Assembly (NCBI RefSeq): GCF_001625305.1
Contig: NW_017804387.1
Coordinates: 851,831 to 915,830, forward strand
Direction of reading: 5' to 3'
Length of the DNA: 64,000 nucleotides
DNA from: Branchiostoma belcheri
Taxonomy: Eukaryota; Chordata; Leptocardii; Amphioxiformes; Branchiostomatidae
Part shown: positions 42,601-48,294 of the stretch, in pieces
Position numbering within the stretch: the first letter of the stretch is position 1
Layout of the letters: every line of letters starts with the position of its first letter
The notes under the pieces: model-generated
Databases searched by the model: none
Seen by the model: only the letters and a program-made list of their open reading frames with translations
Told to the model about the DNA's origin: nothing
Position numbers and translations under genes: made by a program

Positions 42601-44883
42601 ATTTGCTACAGCTCCAGTTACCATGGTGACAGACGTCTGGTCCATGTCATGTTACTTTATTTGTTAGGAACGGAAGAAGAAGAAAAAGAAACCGAGCAAA
42701 AACAACATGTCTTCCTTCTGCGAAGGCAATCATAGTAACCTTGTGTCATTTATATACTTAGGACACAATTCACAAGAATGCACATTGCACCTACGCTACT
42801 GCAGGTAGCTGATAGACCCGCATAAAAGAACTTCTATGTTGGTCAAACAGAGATATTGCTGTACTCACTATGCATCGTCAAAACACTCCAGTTCCGCACT
42901 CAGGTACCCTTCGATGACACTAACATCTTTCGGTGCGAGCATAATGACAGGTTCTCTCTCCACGATAGCTAGAAAGAGAAGAATTCATTACTTGAAATTA
43001 AAAACGGCACGGAAAAAGAAAACTTACCCTCTTGATGTACTTCTGACCGTTATGTTGTCACTTTAACTTGATCACAATTTTCACAGCCTAACGTGGCAAT
43101 CAGTTGATATTTAGAGGTTAAAAGTCACATGTGGTATGTATGTGTGGCGCGTATACAGATTCAAGATGGCGACCGAAACGACAAAGCCATCCTTACTAAG
43201 GGTGATAAACAATGACTTGTCACATTTGAAACTTAACAATTAAAGATCCACACAGTGAATTTGAAAGCAGGGAAGGTATATATGTAAGGTATCTGTCAAT
43301 CAATCAATCATTCAATCAATCAATGTTCCATACGGCTGCTGTAAGGTAAAATTTCAAGGATGAGTTAATTTAACACTTACGTGGGTTGAGGTCCCGATTC
43401 ACAGTCAAGGCGATGACAGGACTGGATCTGTTCGTCAAATCCCCGGCAAAGTCTGTTTCCTGTTGATTCTGAACAAAGCACCTACGTAGGACGGAAAAAT
43501 GACATATGATAAAGCCGTCATACGTCGATGAAGGTTAGGCATCCAGGTTATACGATACGCCAAAAAACAGTTACTCAAGCAACTGGATATGATTTTGGAA
43601 ACGTCAGACGTTTCAGCTAGTATCCACTAGCTTTCGTCAGTGACTGAGAGACCAGAGGGGAAATGCAGGTTTATAAGCACTAACTATTGATTGATATGCA
43701 AATAAAGTGGAGACATTTTTTGGAAGTCGAAAAAGGAACAAAAGTCAGACATTATCTTCACTTTATTTGCATATCAATCAATAGTTAGTGCTTATAAACC
43801 TGCGTTTCCCCTCTGGTCTCTCAGTCACTGACGTTTGACCTTTCCAAAATCATATCCAGTTGCTTGAGTAACTGCTTTTTGGCGGATAAAGCCGTCAGTC
43901 TCAGCAAACAGCAATAAGACCATTTTGGTTGACTAGTATGTGATGAACGGGATATTTTATGTACTGAACTAATAAACAATGATAATGAGTTGCATCTTAC
44001 CTTTTGTCGTCGTTTTAAAAGTCATCGAACATGTAGCTATAATGTTATAATAAGGGACAAATGGAACAGGTTCTGTAGAAGGAGAAGGATGGGCTTCACC
44101 TTACAATACCATACCCTAGACACAGTGGGCTACTGCCTCAAAAAAAGGCTATCTCGTACCTTTACCTGCTCATTTTTACCCAAAAGTTGAAAACACAAAG
44201 ATTTGCATGTTGATGAATCAATACAACTACTATAGGAAAGCAAGTTGGGCCTTGAAAATTCCTAACCTGTACTCCCCAGCATCATTGACTACGGCATATT
44301 TGAAGTACAGGTCTCCATTTTGGTGGGAGATGTACCTCCGTTCGTTTGGAATGATCCTGTTGGCAACATGTCCCTTGTACCAGCCGTAGAAGAGGGCTAC
44401 GAAGAAAACAATATTTACGTTATTACTACAAGTGGGATAAAAACGTCGCTGTTAAATCATCATATCACCCCGCGGGTAAGACGTTGGGAGCGGACTGAAC
44501 AACTTAAGTCATTGACCAGGACCATGTGGTCTGTCACCATGGTAACTGGTGCTGTAGCAGACACCCTGTGGTTCTGGGTTACATTATGTGGCAGGACAGC
44601 GTAGTAGGGGCTGTTCGCCAACTACTACGTATGGATGTATTTGTGAAAAAATAAACAGAGCAGTAGTTTGACCGTGTGGCAACTAGATCATGCGAAAGTA
44701 AACATTGCGTTGTGCAAATGTTACCTTTCTACTTATTATATATAAATTCATACCCTTATATACACCGGTAGCAGTGTAAATGCTTACCAGGAAAACCGTC
44801 AGGACCTCCACACTCAAGTTTGAATCCCCTCCCTTCAGTCACAGTCACCGCGGGGCGGGGCGTGAGGTCAAACTGTCCAACGT
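14723..44883 (-). CDS. IgCAM-like receptor with two cytoplasmic CARD domains (29 exons, 5' exon missing)
   Basis: Twenty-nine minus-strand exons chain with every splice phase agreeing, giving about 1,330 residues ending at a TAG (14723-14725). The order is five Ig domains (about residues 1-105, 110-212, 213-302, 303-401, 402-499) and three FN3 domains (500-612, 613-714, 715-863). These are followed by a membrane segment (868-892), two CARD-like domains (925-1017, 1018-1107), a helical exon, an acidic linker and a sixth Ig-like domain (about 1235-1322). Known: Ig plus FN3 ectodomains with two exons per domain are typical of L1-type adhesion receptors, and CARDs nucleate immune and cell-death complexes. 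Inferred: a type I surface receptor that passes recognition signals to CARD partners. The L1 ankyrin motif FIGQY is absent. The start codon is not seen; the first visible base is codon position 2. The alternative is two neighbouring genes, but no stop or poly(A) signal separates the halves. Confidence 0.88.
14947..16490. other. Intron: element fragment and 74 bp tandem duplication
   Basis: 14985-15214 is a partial element ending TTTGGCGGAGGTATGAGATC. A tandem duplication lies at about 15700-15832. 16145-16185 holds a hairpin CACCACACCACTTCGTGGTG inside an AGA-rich stretch (16084-16130). No coding signal. Confidence 0.55.
15700..15832. repeat. Two tandem copies of a unit of about 74 bp
   Basis: GGTCTGTGCAGGTGTTAATC with CAATCAGCAAGAA follows twice, with minor changes. 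It lies within an intron. Confidence 0.8.
16491..16601 (-). CDS. Linker plus first strands of C-terminal Ig-like domain
   Basis: A 111 bp exon, phase 1 on both sides. It codes AVQPPPETQSAHPFESQ, then STIEVDNGNPIIIEIVGD, which matches the A' and B strands of an I-set domain without a B-strand Cys. It joins in phase to the last exon. The phase 1 intron lies inside the Ig domain, at the B-C turn. Confidence 0.72.
16602..18757. other. Intron: retroelement tail, 0.9 kb element, CA tract
   Basis: 16668-16735 carries TTTATTGCACGACAATTGCA, also found at 39533, probably the reverse of a retroelement 3' end. The TACCTTCGCCAA element spans 17400-18291. 18360-18460 repeats GTGCACCCAAATTT-type words inversely around 18660-18730, and 18643-18670 is an AC tract. 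No coding signal. Confidence 0.55.
17400..18291 (+). mobile_element. 0.9 kb TACCTTCGCCAA element, copy 2
   Basis: 892 bp between inverted 12-mers. Preceded by AAGAGTTCCACGATCTCA, which also precedes copy 3. A CA tract lies near the right end. Very similar in length and order of blocks to copy 1 (inverted) and copy 3. Confidence 0.75.
18758..18946 (-). CDS. Acidic linker exon with VAVEP repeats
   Basis: A 189 bp exon, phase 1 on both sides, after the 7.3 kb intron. It holds degenerate repeats: NTVAVEPEEEKKM, NMLAVEPAETKM and KMDAVDAPNM. It is probably disordered. The acceptor CTTTCAG is good. A retrotransposon fragment starts only about 20 bases upstream of this exon, so part of its branch-point region is transposon-derived. 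Confidence 0.72.
18972..19145 (+). mobile_element. Reverse-transcriptase fragment, near-identical to 24741-24912
   Basis: Codes DCLLYVELSTQTDSQLLQ and on to QWLMQF-like sequence (KWLMQFNPEKCYIM). It differs from the other copy at only a few bases. It starts about 25 bases upstream of the linker exon's acceptor. Confidence 0.8.
19228..19690 (-). mobile_element. Partial TACCTTCGCCAA element
   Basis: Starts with TACCTTCGCCAAGAAGG and shares the TG tract and the blocks GTAGGTGGGTAGGTCTTGATG and CTAGCGGCTTG with copy 1. The distal end is missing. Confidence 0.68.
19950..20480 (+). pseudogene. SGNH hydrolase-like relic, probably from a retroelement
   Basis: Two frames must be joined. The first gives NMSDFPQRLQKFTVALKGLV; the second gives NYFAPDGLHLSDLGNIQYY and VRGALDRH. 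The D-G-x-H-L-S near the end is typical of the catalytic Asp-His block of SGNH hydrolases. Such domains occur in several eukaryotic retroelements (known). The frame break and lack of splice sites point to a dead fragment. Confidence 0.5.
24676..24695. other. Assembly gap (20 Ns)
   Basis: Twenty unknown bases. The sequence TTGAAAAGAACTTGAATTCATCCGT before the gap nearly repeats the sequence at about 24499-24525, so the gap probably hides a repeat or marks a misjoin. Confidence 0.98.
24696..25670 (+). mobile_element. Non-LTR retrotransposon 3' part (reverse transcriptase C-terminal half and tail)
   Basis: Codes VRLFADDCLLYVEL, with the F-A-D-D catalytic motif, then after a frame break YLGVTLTSGLKWGAHVNNII and TSLVRPNLEYAATVWDPYT, both standard in Jockey/CR1-like reverse transcriptases. 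It ends with GCCGAAAGGCGGTTATACCG and TACAGA units (about 25640-25667), a 3' microsatellite tail. 5'-truncated and interrupted, so inactive. Confidence 0.85.
26005..26140. repeat. GC-rich foldback
   Basis: GGCGACTTGGCCCGG at about 26042 is partly inverted at about 26097 (GGGCCAAGTCGCTAGG). It lies close to the helical exon's donor side. Confidence 0.55.
26224..26370 (-). CDS. Helical cytoplasmic exon
   Basis: A 147 bp exon, phase 1 on both sides. It codes GPDYQVNIKRLQLEMETRAN and continues to WDDIDDKS. The first 35 residues are Met-, Leu- and charge-rich with no Pro before the QPSH turn, so a helix or short coiled coil is likely. The end is acidic. No domain family is recognised. Confidence 0.75.
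26371..27235. other. Intron with a partial copy of CARD 2 exon
   Basis: At 26894-26944 (minus) lies a copy of the end of the CARD 2 exon and the first intron bases, CCGAACTAGCTGCCAAGAT followed by a GGTGAGATCATTGTAC stretch. The remaining sequence has no coding signal. Confidence 0.7.
27236..28277 (-). CDS. CARD-like domain 2 (exons 28171-28277, 27236-27398)
   Basis: Same layout as CARD 1: two exons joined in phase 0 between phase 1 introns. Helix 1 is MTDDHRTTLQSHQETLAA, then PHPVISHMEENK, YFNPMEAEHLMSL, the signature VIDMLKDRPDPAFYHYLM, and TELAAKIGG at the end. The closest canonical CARD features are the opening M-T-D-D-H-R and the central A-F. The shared intron position and phase with CARD 1 point to tandem exon-pair duplication. 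A partial copy of the end of this exon lies at 26894-26944. Confidence 0.83.
28879..29650 (-). CDS. CARD-like domain 1 (exons 29550-29650, 28879-29056)
   Basis: Two exons joined in phase 0 and bounded by phase 1 introns. Helix 1 reads MTDYHKGVLKQFRDTIV, helices 2-3 PKPVTDHLVNCD. After a longer Gln/Glu/Ile-rich helix 3-4 region (IEQIEQIEDPDSANERL) comes the CARD signature LLDILPNRPDFAFDRFC, then WLSDLLEGE. Known: the L-L-D-h-L-P-x-R-x-x-x-A-F pattern is the most conserved part of CARDs. A death domain or DED is less likely because of this signature. The identification is by motif only, without a profile search. Confidence 0.82.
29844..29904 (-). CDS. Juxtamembrane exon
   Basis: A 61 bp exon with AG and GTGAG borders, in phase from the transmembrane exon. 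It codes KNELFLLAKTNGKAKNYEVD, a basic cytoplasmic stretch with one Tyr (KNYEVD). It bridges the membrane segment to CARD 1. It is short, so its reality rests on the matching phases at both ends. Confidence 0.75.
30398..30519 (-). CDS. Transmembrane exon of the CARD receptor
   Basis: A 122 bp exon, phase 1 in and phase 0 out, coding LRGTWWIP followed by about 23 hydrophobic residues (FWFMVTLLIVLLLIL), then SCCCCLWC and the basic stop-transfer SVRHRGK. The four-Cys run at the inner membrane face is a likely palmitoylation site (inference). The hydrophobic length and the basic residues on the C-terminal side fit a single-pass type I protein. Confidence 0.88.
30818..33095 (-). CDS. Fibronectin type III domain 3 with Trp-rich and acidic insertion (exons 32941-33095, 32375-32422, 31241-31393, 30818-30908)
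   Basis: Four exons, all inner junctions phase 0. The start NSVTMQWDKIPNFNGPIP and the end LQPSTLYNFQVRANS are standard FN3. Between them sits extra sequence: a 48 bp exon reading STIRYKRSVSWWWDTW, then RYIPEEEEEDETG. This makes the domain about 149 residues instead of about 95. Because the 48 bp exon is a multiple of three and flanked by phase 0 introns, it could be skipped without changing frame. NST and NIT are potential glycosylation sites near the insert and the membrane. Confidence 0.83.
31394..32940. other. Introns with hammerhead-like motif and MITE
   Basis: 31694-31726 holds a hammerhead-like core. 32607-32820 is an inverted-repeat element with arms ACTTTTGTTCCAACACA and its inverse. 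The rest is AT-rich. Confidence 0.55.
31694..31726 (+). ncRNA. Hammerhead-like core motif (retroelement-derived)
   Basis: CTGATGAA, stem GATGAC, loop AGAAG, stem GTCATC, then GAAACGTC. The C-U-G-A-N-G-A and G-A-A-A boxes flank a perfect 6 bp helix, as in hammerhead ribozymes carried by Penelope-like elements (known). One extra A between box and helix and the short closing stem make catalytic activity uncertain. Confidence 0.45.
33336..34028 (-). CDS. Fibronectin type III domain 2 (exons 33958-34028, 33336-33570)
   Basis: Two exons joined in phase 0. The 71 bp first exon codes PSRAPGKLGYG and ends VLMSWE, the B strand with its Trp. The second continues PLEESDWGDYTIGYRVRYRR (C and C' strands) and PYECKIAAYNNYSVGPEAS (F and G strands). 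The junction falls exactly at the Trp-Glu that precedes the usual Pro, as expected for an FN3 split by an intron. Confidence 0.86.
34483..35152 (-). CDS. Fibronectin type III domain 1 (exons 34955-35152, 34483-34623)
   Basis: Two exons joined in phase 1. The first begins GVSEAPVGVKFENVG and has the B-strand pattern TATLRFTQ; the second holds the hallmark LKPYTEYRFRV (E to F strands), then MGEPSWPTE. The length is near 110 residues, slightly long for an FN3. A Cys in the first exon (DNCKEY) and one in the second (VLCLN) could pair with each other or stay free. Confidence 0.85.
36008..36841 (-). CDS. Ig domain 5 (exons 36669-36841, 36008-36128)
   Basis: Two exons joined in phase 0. GTVTIPCEGQ is the B strand, SVNTWYVDGRR the C strand and MHDGDYTCALAT the F strand, with both cysteines and the Trp. 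The donor at the end of the first exon is taken as GTAGGT after codon AGA. A second GT four bases on would break the phase with the next exon, which decides the boundary. The domain ends VRIKG and leads directly into FN3-1. Confidence 0.86.
36129..36668. other. Intron with reversed tRNA-derived SINE head
   Basis: On the minus strand at about 36545-36630, TGGTTAGGGTCG and GAGTTCGAATCCC resemble box A and box B with normal spacing. AAAC units lie at 36441-36470. Otherwise AT-rich. Confidence 0.55.
36884..37286. mobile_element. GGCCACA-type MITE, 403 bp
   Basis: Ends GGCCACATCAAGTAAATTTT and AAAATTTACTTGGTGTGGCC are inverted and flanked by TTA direct repeats (36881-36883, 37287-37289). Shares CAAATTGAATGAGGTGACAC with the copy at 41402-41885, which is in the opposite orientation. 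Confidence 0.85.
37545..37616. repeat. ATTC microsatellite
   Basis: About 17 units of CATT in a row inside the intron preceding the second exon of Ig domain 4. Confidence 0.95.
37641..38543 (-). CDS. Ig domain 4, without the canonical disulphide (exons 38375-38543, 37641-37768)
   Basis: Two exons joined in phase 2. The fold signature is clear: SSITMTVRWEG as B strand, TPTMEWIKQGE as C strand with Trp, and PEDGGSYSFRIQN as F strand. The B-strand Cys is replaced by Val and the F-strand Cys by Phe, so the usual disulphide is lost on both sides together. The intron at 37769-38374 carries a palindromic element. Confidence 0.86.
37893..38108. mobile_element. Palindromic element of about 215 bp
   Basis: AGTGTGCTTAAAGATATTTT at about 37947 is inverted at about 38034. 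The outer TCCATAATATCACCAGGGTC pairs with GACTCTGGTGATATTATAGA. It could fold over nearly its full length, with a loop of about 40 bases. Confidence 0.75.
38544..40347. other. Introns around the second exon of Ig domain 3
   Basis: 39530-39600 carries the reversed retroelement end TTTATTGCACAACGATTGTC, and 40045-40110 another fragment (TTGCCACACTGGCTAAGTAC) that recurs at 53500 and 63958. No exon is recognised. Confidence 0.5.
39414..40552 (-). CDS. Ig domain 3 (exons 40348-40552, 39414-39478)
   Basis: Two exons joined in phase 2. VTMSCEADG is the B strand, YSWYFGRDK the C strand, and GDKGGYRCIVTN the F strand; both cysteines and the Trp are conserved. The second exon is only 65 bp and codes for the F and G strands. 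Acceptor and donor sites are canonical AG and GT. Confidence 0.87.
40553..41946. other. Intron between Ig domains 2 and 3
   Basis: Contains a repeat at 41262-41385 (pair of 34720-34850) and a MITE at 41402-41885. 40553-41260 shows no coding signal. Confidence 0.55.
41402..41885. mobile_element. GGCCACA-type MITE, 484 bp
   Basis: Ends GGCCACACCAAGTAAATTTT and AAATTTACTTGGTGTGGCC are inverted with TAA direct repeats (41399-41401, 41886-41888). It has an extra internal segment (about 41565-41655) with short inverted words (TATTGATATATATTGAAAGG). Confidence 0.85.
41947..42968 (-). CDS. Ig domain 2 (exons 42869-42968, 41947-42155)
   Basis: Two exons joined in phase 2. SAELECFDDA supplies the B-strand Cys, SNIRWKKL the core Trp, and KEDGGIFQCTASN the F strand with the second Cys, followed by SVSHEARIKVKG as the G strand. 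This is an ordinary I-set domain. The 713 bp intron inside it contains a copy of the repeat with the core ACCATGGTGACAGACGTCTG. Confidence 0.88.
42156..44787. other. Introns of Ig domains 1 and 2
   Basis: Contains copies of the ACCATGGTGACAGACGTCTG repeat (42540-42690 and, reversed, 44515-44605) and an inverted-repeat element at 43555-43890. The rest is AT-rich. Confidence 0.55.
43381..44883 (-). CDS. Ig domain 1 (exons 44788-44883, 44267-44396, 43381-43481)
   Basis: Three exons joined in phases 1 and 2. The B strand carries FKLECGG, the C strand LFYGWYKGH and the F strand DAGEYRCFV, so both disulphide cysteines and the core Trp are present. The first exon begins after a clear acceptor at 44884-44885 with codon positions 2 and 3, so a phase 1 exon must lie upstream. 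NRSS is a potential N-glycosylation site. The last base is phase 1, the same as at every later domain boundary. Confidence 0.88.
43555..43890. mobile_element. Inverted-repeat element with hammerhead-like core
   Basis: Arms CAGTTACTCAAGCAACTGGA (about 43568) and its inverse (about 43855) extend inwards with TTTGCATATCAATCAATAGT. On the minus strand 43607-43640 reads CTGACGAA, stem AGCTAG, loop, stem CTAGCT, GAAACGTC, the same layout as at 31694 but with a different stem sequence. Confidence 0.7.
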
Positions 44884-45344
44884 CTACAAGAAAGAGATAA
44901 ACATCATTCAGCTCTCATAGCGTGTACAGGGTAGTTTCAAAAGGAAACAAGAATTCGGAGATCTCATACCTCCATGAAATATACGAGTTTTTCTAAATGT
45001 TTTTCCACAGTACACAACAGTACAGAACAAAATAACACAGGTTTTTGTTTTGAAACACACAGTAGCACCTTTGGCCTGAATATGGTCATGTAGGTTATTC
45101 CAGAAGGAGAACCTCATTAATCAAACCGGGCAGGCGCTGCCTCCACCCCGCACATCTGTTTTCCCTGCCTTTCCCCGCCACCCCGCACATCCGTTTTCCC
45201 GTTCTGCTGCAGTACCAAGGTCAGCCACCAGGAGGCCCATATTTGACCTTGACCTTTGGCTTCCTAAATCCATAATGGCGTTCTGAAGTTAAGCTGCCTA
45301 CAAATGTGAAGAAACACAAACACACACACGCTGCAGACCCTGTT

Positions 45345-45478
45345 TGATGTTCAAGCAGATGTTTGGCGACAAAAGCGCTACGGTTAGAACTGGTCATCTA
45401 GACAGTGTCTGGGCGGTTGAGAACTCTCTAGATGGCCAGTTTTAACCGTAACGCACATTTGTAGGCAGGGTCTGCAGA
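45345..45478. repeat. Hairpin repeat GGTTAGAACTGGTCATCTAG, copy 1 of 3
   Basis: ACGGTTAGAACTGGTCATCT and its inverse AGATGGCCAGTTTTAACCGT lie about 40 bases apart, within outer GTCTGCAGAATTAAG sequence. Further copies are at about 53140-53290 and 63585-63762, downstream of the two NTase-TPR genes. Confidence 0.75.
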
Positions 45479-45740
45479 ATTAAGAATTTGACCATGCCGC
45501 CAGCCCACGAACATGGTATATATTTTTTAAAATACTTTTTGTCGCCACTTGAGTTGTTGTTTTTTACAGGCAAGTGCCTGCAGGGATGACTGAGGACATG
45601 CCGTTCATCTTGTCTACATTGTTAACATAGTGACAACCTTTTAGTCACAAAATCAGGCCAAGTGAGGATTGATGTAATTTGATGCCACCCCCCAATCTGT
45701 CTCTCGATTATACACCCTCCTCCGCCGCCACCAAATAAAC

Positions 45741-45795
45741 CTCCCAATACCACCCATAGCCCCAAGATATCCGCATATATGATGCCCAATAGCAT
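45741..45795 (-). CDS. Weak candidate for the signal-peptide exon of the CARD receptor
   Basis: ATG at 45795 opens MLLGIIYADILGLWVVLG, a hydrophobic run like a signal peptide. A GT after 45741 gives phase 1, as the first Ig exon requires, and would join as VLG-DVGQFDL. The donor (GTTTAT) is poor, and the exon borders a SINE that begins about 45790, so this is only a suggestion. Confidence 0.22.
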
Positions 45796-46140
45796 AGTGG
45801 CGTCAGGTGGCGTAGTGGTAGATCTGTGGACCGTGAGACACGATTTCGATCCCCAGTTGTACCCTGGACATGTCTGGACATGCGCCCGACGTTGTGTCCT
45901 TGGGAAAGGCACTTCACACGACTTCCCTCACTCCACCCAGGTGTGAATGGGTACCCAACTTCGGTTAGGGAAAGCCGTATTGAGGTCACCTTGTGGCGCC
46001 GAATGGCAGCCGCACAGACCCTTGTGGCAGTTCCACAAAAAATGTGGAACAAATATGTATCATGTGTATTATTATGTGTATTATTGCCATTTGTATCATC
46101 TAATTGTAAACCCTGCATCAATTCAGCACTATAAGGCTGC
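45790..46140 (+). mobile_element. tRNA-derived SINE
   Basis: Box A-like GGTGGCGTAGTGGTAGATC and degraded box B ATTTCGATCCCC, with the body GGGAAAGGCACTTCACACGA shared with the SINE at 10718. It ends near 46140 without a clear A-rich tail. Confidence 0.72.
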
Positions 46141-46554
46141 AATTGCACGGGTGATGTTTGGCCAATTAACCATTTATATATGATCCCAAAAATGAAACAC
46201 CCAATATCTTCCTAATACTCCCCCAAGCACACGGCGAATAATAAAAAAAAATGCTGCTCCCAAAAGACCCCAAACCCACAAAGAAGATACCCCCCCCCCA
46301 AGAAAAACCATCCACCCTTAGTTCGCTACCACTTGATCTTCTTTAGCTAAATTCTTGTTAGTACATGTAGGTCATCGATTTAAATACTGACGATGACAGT
46401 GCCCGGGAGTGACGACAGCGACACAAAACTGGCCGGACCTGTTTGTTTAGTCACGTGCACAAAGATAATTAGGAGAGCTCAGCAAGTACAAAAGCTAATA
46501 CAGAGAACAGGAAGGTAAAGACTTTCACAGACGTTTTCTTAGCAGAAATTTGAC

Positions 46555-47247
46555 ATGTTGCGGGTGTGTGAGAAGCTCCGTGAGGCGGACGAGAAGGGCA
46601 GGAGGTACGGACTAGACCGTGCGGAGACAGACTACCTCCGTGCCTTGGTGGACGCCATGGCCGACACGGACAGGCTGGCAGAAGTGGAGCTGCTCAAAAC
46701 ACTGGGCGACGTGAACGTGGAGAAGGGAAGACTCGGGAAGGACGTGGGGAAGTTCAACACAGCCTTGGCGCTTTATCAGGCTGCTATGGTGCGGTGTGAC
46801 CATCGGGAACAGGCAGATGGTATAGAACACCGCTACCACTACACGGAGAGGCTTTTACAAGGGGTGTCGTCACAGGGTAAGGAACAGCCAACAGAGGACA
46901 AGGTGACAACTACACCTTCAAGGGTAGCGGAAAATTTCCAAGATCTGGACAAGAGACGGGCTACCGGTGGTAATACAGACTCTTTGCTGGTTGGATACGC
47001 ACAGGTGATGGTAGAGGCGATAGTAAACGACAACAGCATGTTAGAAACAGAAGCTATCAAGAGTCTTGGTGACGTGTACCTGAAAAGAGGAACAGAAACT
47101 GGAGACACTTGAAACGTGACCAGAGCTACTGCTCTGTACAATAGGGCACTGGCGCGGTGTCACAACGTTCATGGAACAGTTGTCATTGTTCACCGCTTAC
47201 TGCACACCGCAAAAATAAGGCATAACATCACCAAAACCAAAAACAAG
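46555..47247 (+). CDS. Copy 1 exon 1, interrupted by TGA
   Basis: Opens MLRVCEKLREADEKGRRYGL. It has the TPR-like unit LGDVNVEKGRLGKDVGKF and the start of a second, LGDVYLKRGTETGDT, where it meets TGA. The frame after the stop continues as VTRATALYNRALARCHNVHG up to the donor AAG-GTGAGC, matching the intact copy. Confidence 0.8.
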
Positions 47248-48294
47248 GTGAGCGAACCATTTTGAGTTGAGCATGACGGCATGACGTGGTTTGTTTATCT
47301 TGATAAGTCTCATCATTCATTTCGAAAAGGTTTCTAGTCTCTTAAGCTTGGTCGATAGTCTTTTCCTCTGGAATGATACCAACTTGTTATATCGATTTAT
47401 TTAATCCACACTATTTTGTACCCCTTAAAAATCATATTTTCCTCCAAATACTCCTGCACGATGACAGTATATAGTTTCCGTCCACTATCAACGGGTCATG
47501 TCAGGTCGTTTACCTTTGAATATTAATAGTGGCATAAGTTCTTTTGTGGATTGCACGACCACCTGTTAATCATATACTTTATACTGCCTATCATCTTTGT
47601 AGAGGTCATCACGTACGCAAAAACAACAAGACGTAAGAGGACGGAAGGGCCACTTCTCTCCCTTCTCAGCTGCGCCCTCTAGCGACGGAACCACCAGTCA
47701 AGTTGACAATGACATGTTAGTGTTTCTCTCGTATGTCTTCTTGTCTAATGTACCAAATGTCCAGTCCAAGTAACTTTTAGATTTTAATAAAACCATAGGG
47801 CCAATGACTGTTTTGTATAGAAGTGTGAAGAAAAAATAACAAACCTGGTAAAAATTATGTCTTGGTAAAGGAATGCTAACGATGAATTAGCCAACGTTAG
47901 GAAATATGGCCTGAAATATATTCACGTGTCAATAAATATTGCTACTGTGTGTAGCAGTAGTATAGGTTGTAGATTCATGTGACAATACTACTGAATAATC
48001 ACAACAACGTTTGTTTCGTTGTTCAGATCCTACCGCAGGTACCTCCAGACGGCAGACCGTGACTTGGACAATGGAGACCTGGGCGCAGCAGAGCAGAACC
48101 TAGCAGCCGCCCTGAAGCTGGTTCACGGTCTGTGATACAGTATATTGTTTGTAGTTAATGCTTGAATATTTGAACATTTAAGTATACCTTGCCCACTTTG
48201 ACCATAAGCATCATCCTTAAGTAACACCAATCAAACGGAAAAAAATATAAATCCCGTCTGGTAAATTCTACTTTTTCGAACTTCATACCCACAG
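47248..48294 (+). CDS. Copy 1 exons 2 (47603-47715) and 3 (48027-48127) with introns
   Basis: Exon 2 (113 bp) reads RTQKQQDVRGRKGHFSPFSA and ends in phase 2 before GTTAGT. Exon 3 (101 bp) reads SYRRYLQTADRDLDNGDLGA and then AAEQNLAAALKLVH. Both have the same length and phase as in copy 2. The introns contain no recognised element. Confidence 0.72.

Larger units (their letters stand above)
44884..46554. other. Divergent intergenic region between CARD receptor and NTase-TPR copy 1
   Basis: Must hold both promoters unless the receptor's first exon lies further away. Contains a partial element with GGAGATCTCATACCTCCATG (44950), a degraded repeat (45200-45330), a hairpin repeat (45345-45478) and a SINE (45790-46140). 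In-frame TAG 15 bases before the ATG at 46555 supports that start. No TATA box is evident. Confidence 0.5.

Noticed and set aside
8143..46140. Possible tRNA genes at 8143, 9490, 10718, 33635, 36545 and 45790
   Set aside because: Box A and B are present, but there is no complete cloverleaf and the copies share a SINE body.
45622..46148. Minus-strand frames of 96 and 146 codons
   Set aside because: Mostly SINE sequence read backwards; only the short hydrophobic start at 45795 was kept, as a weak candidate.
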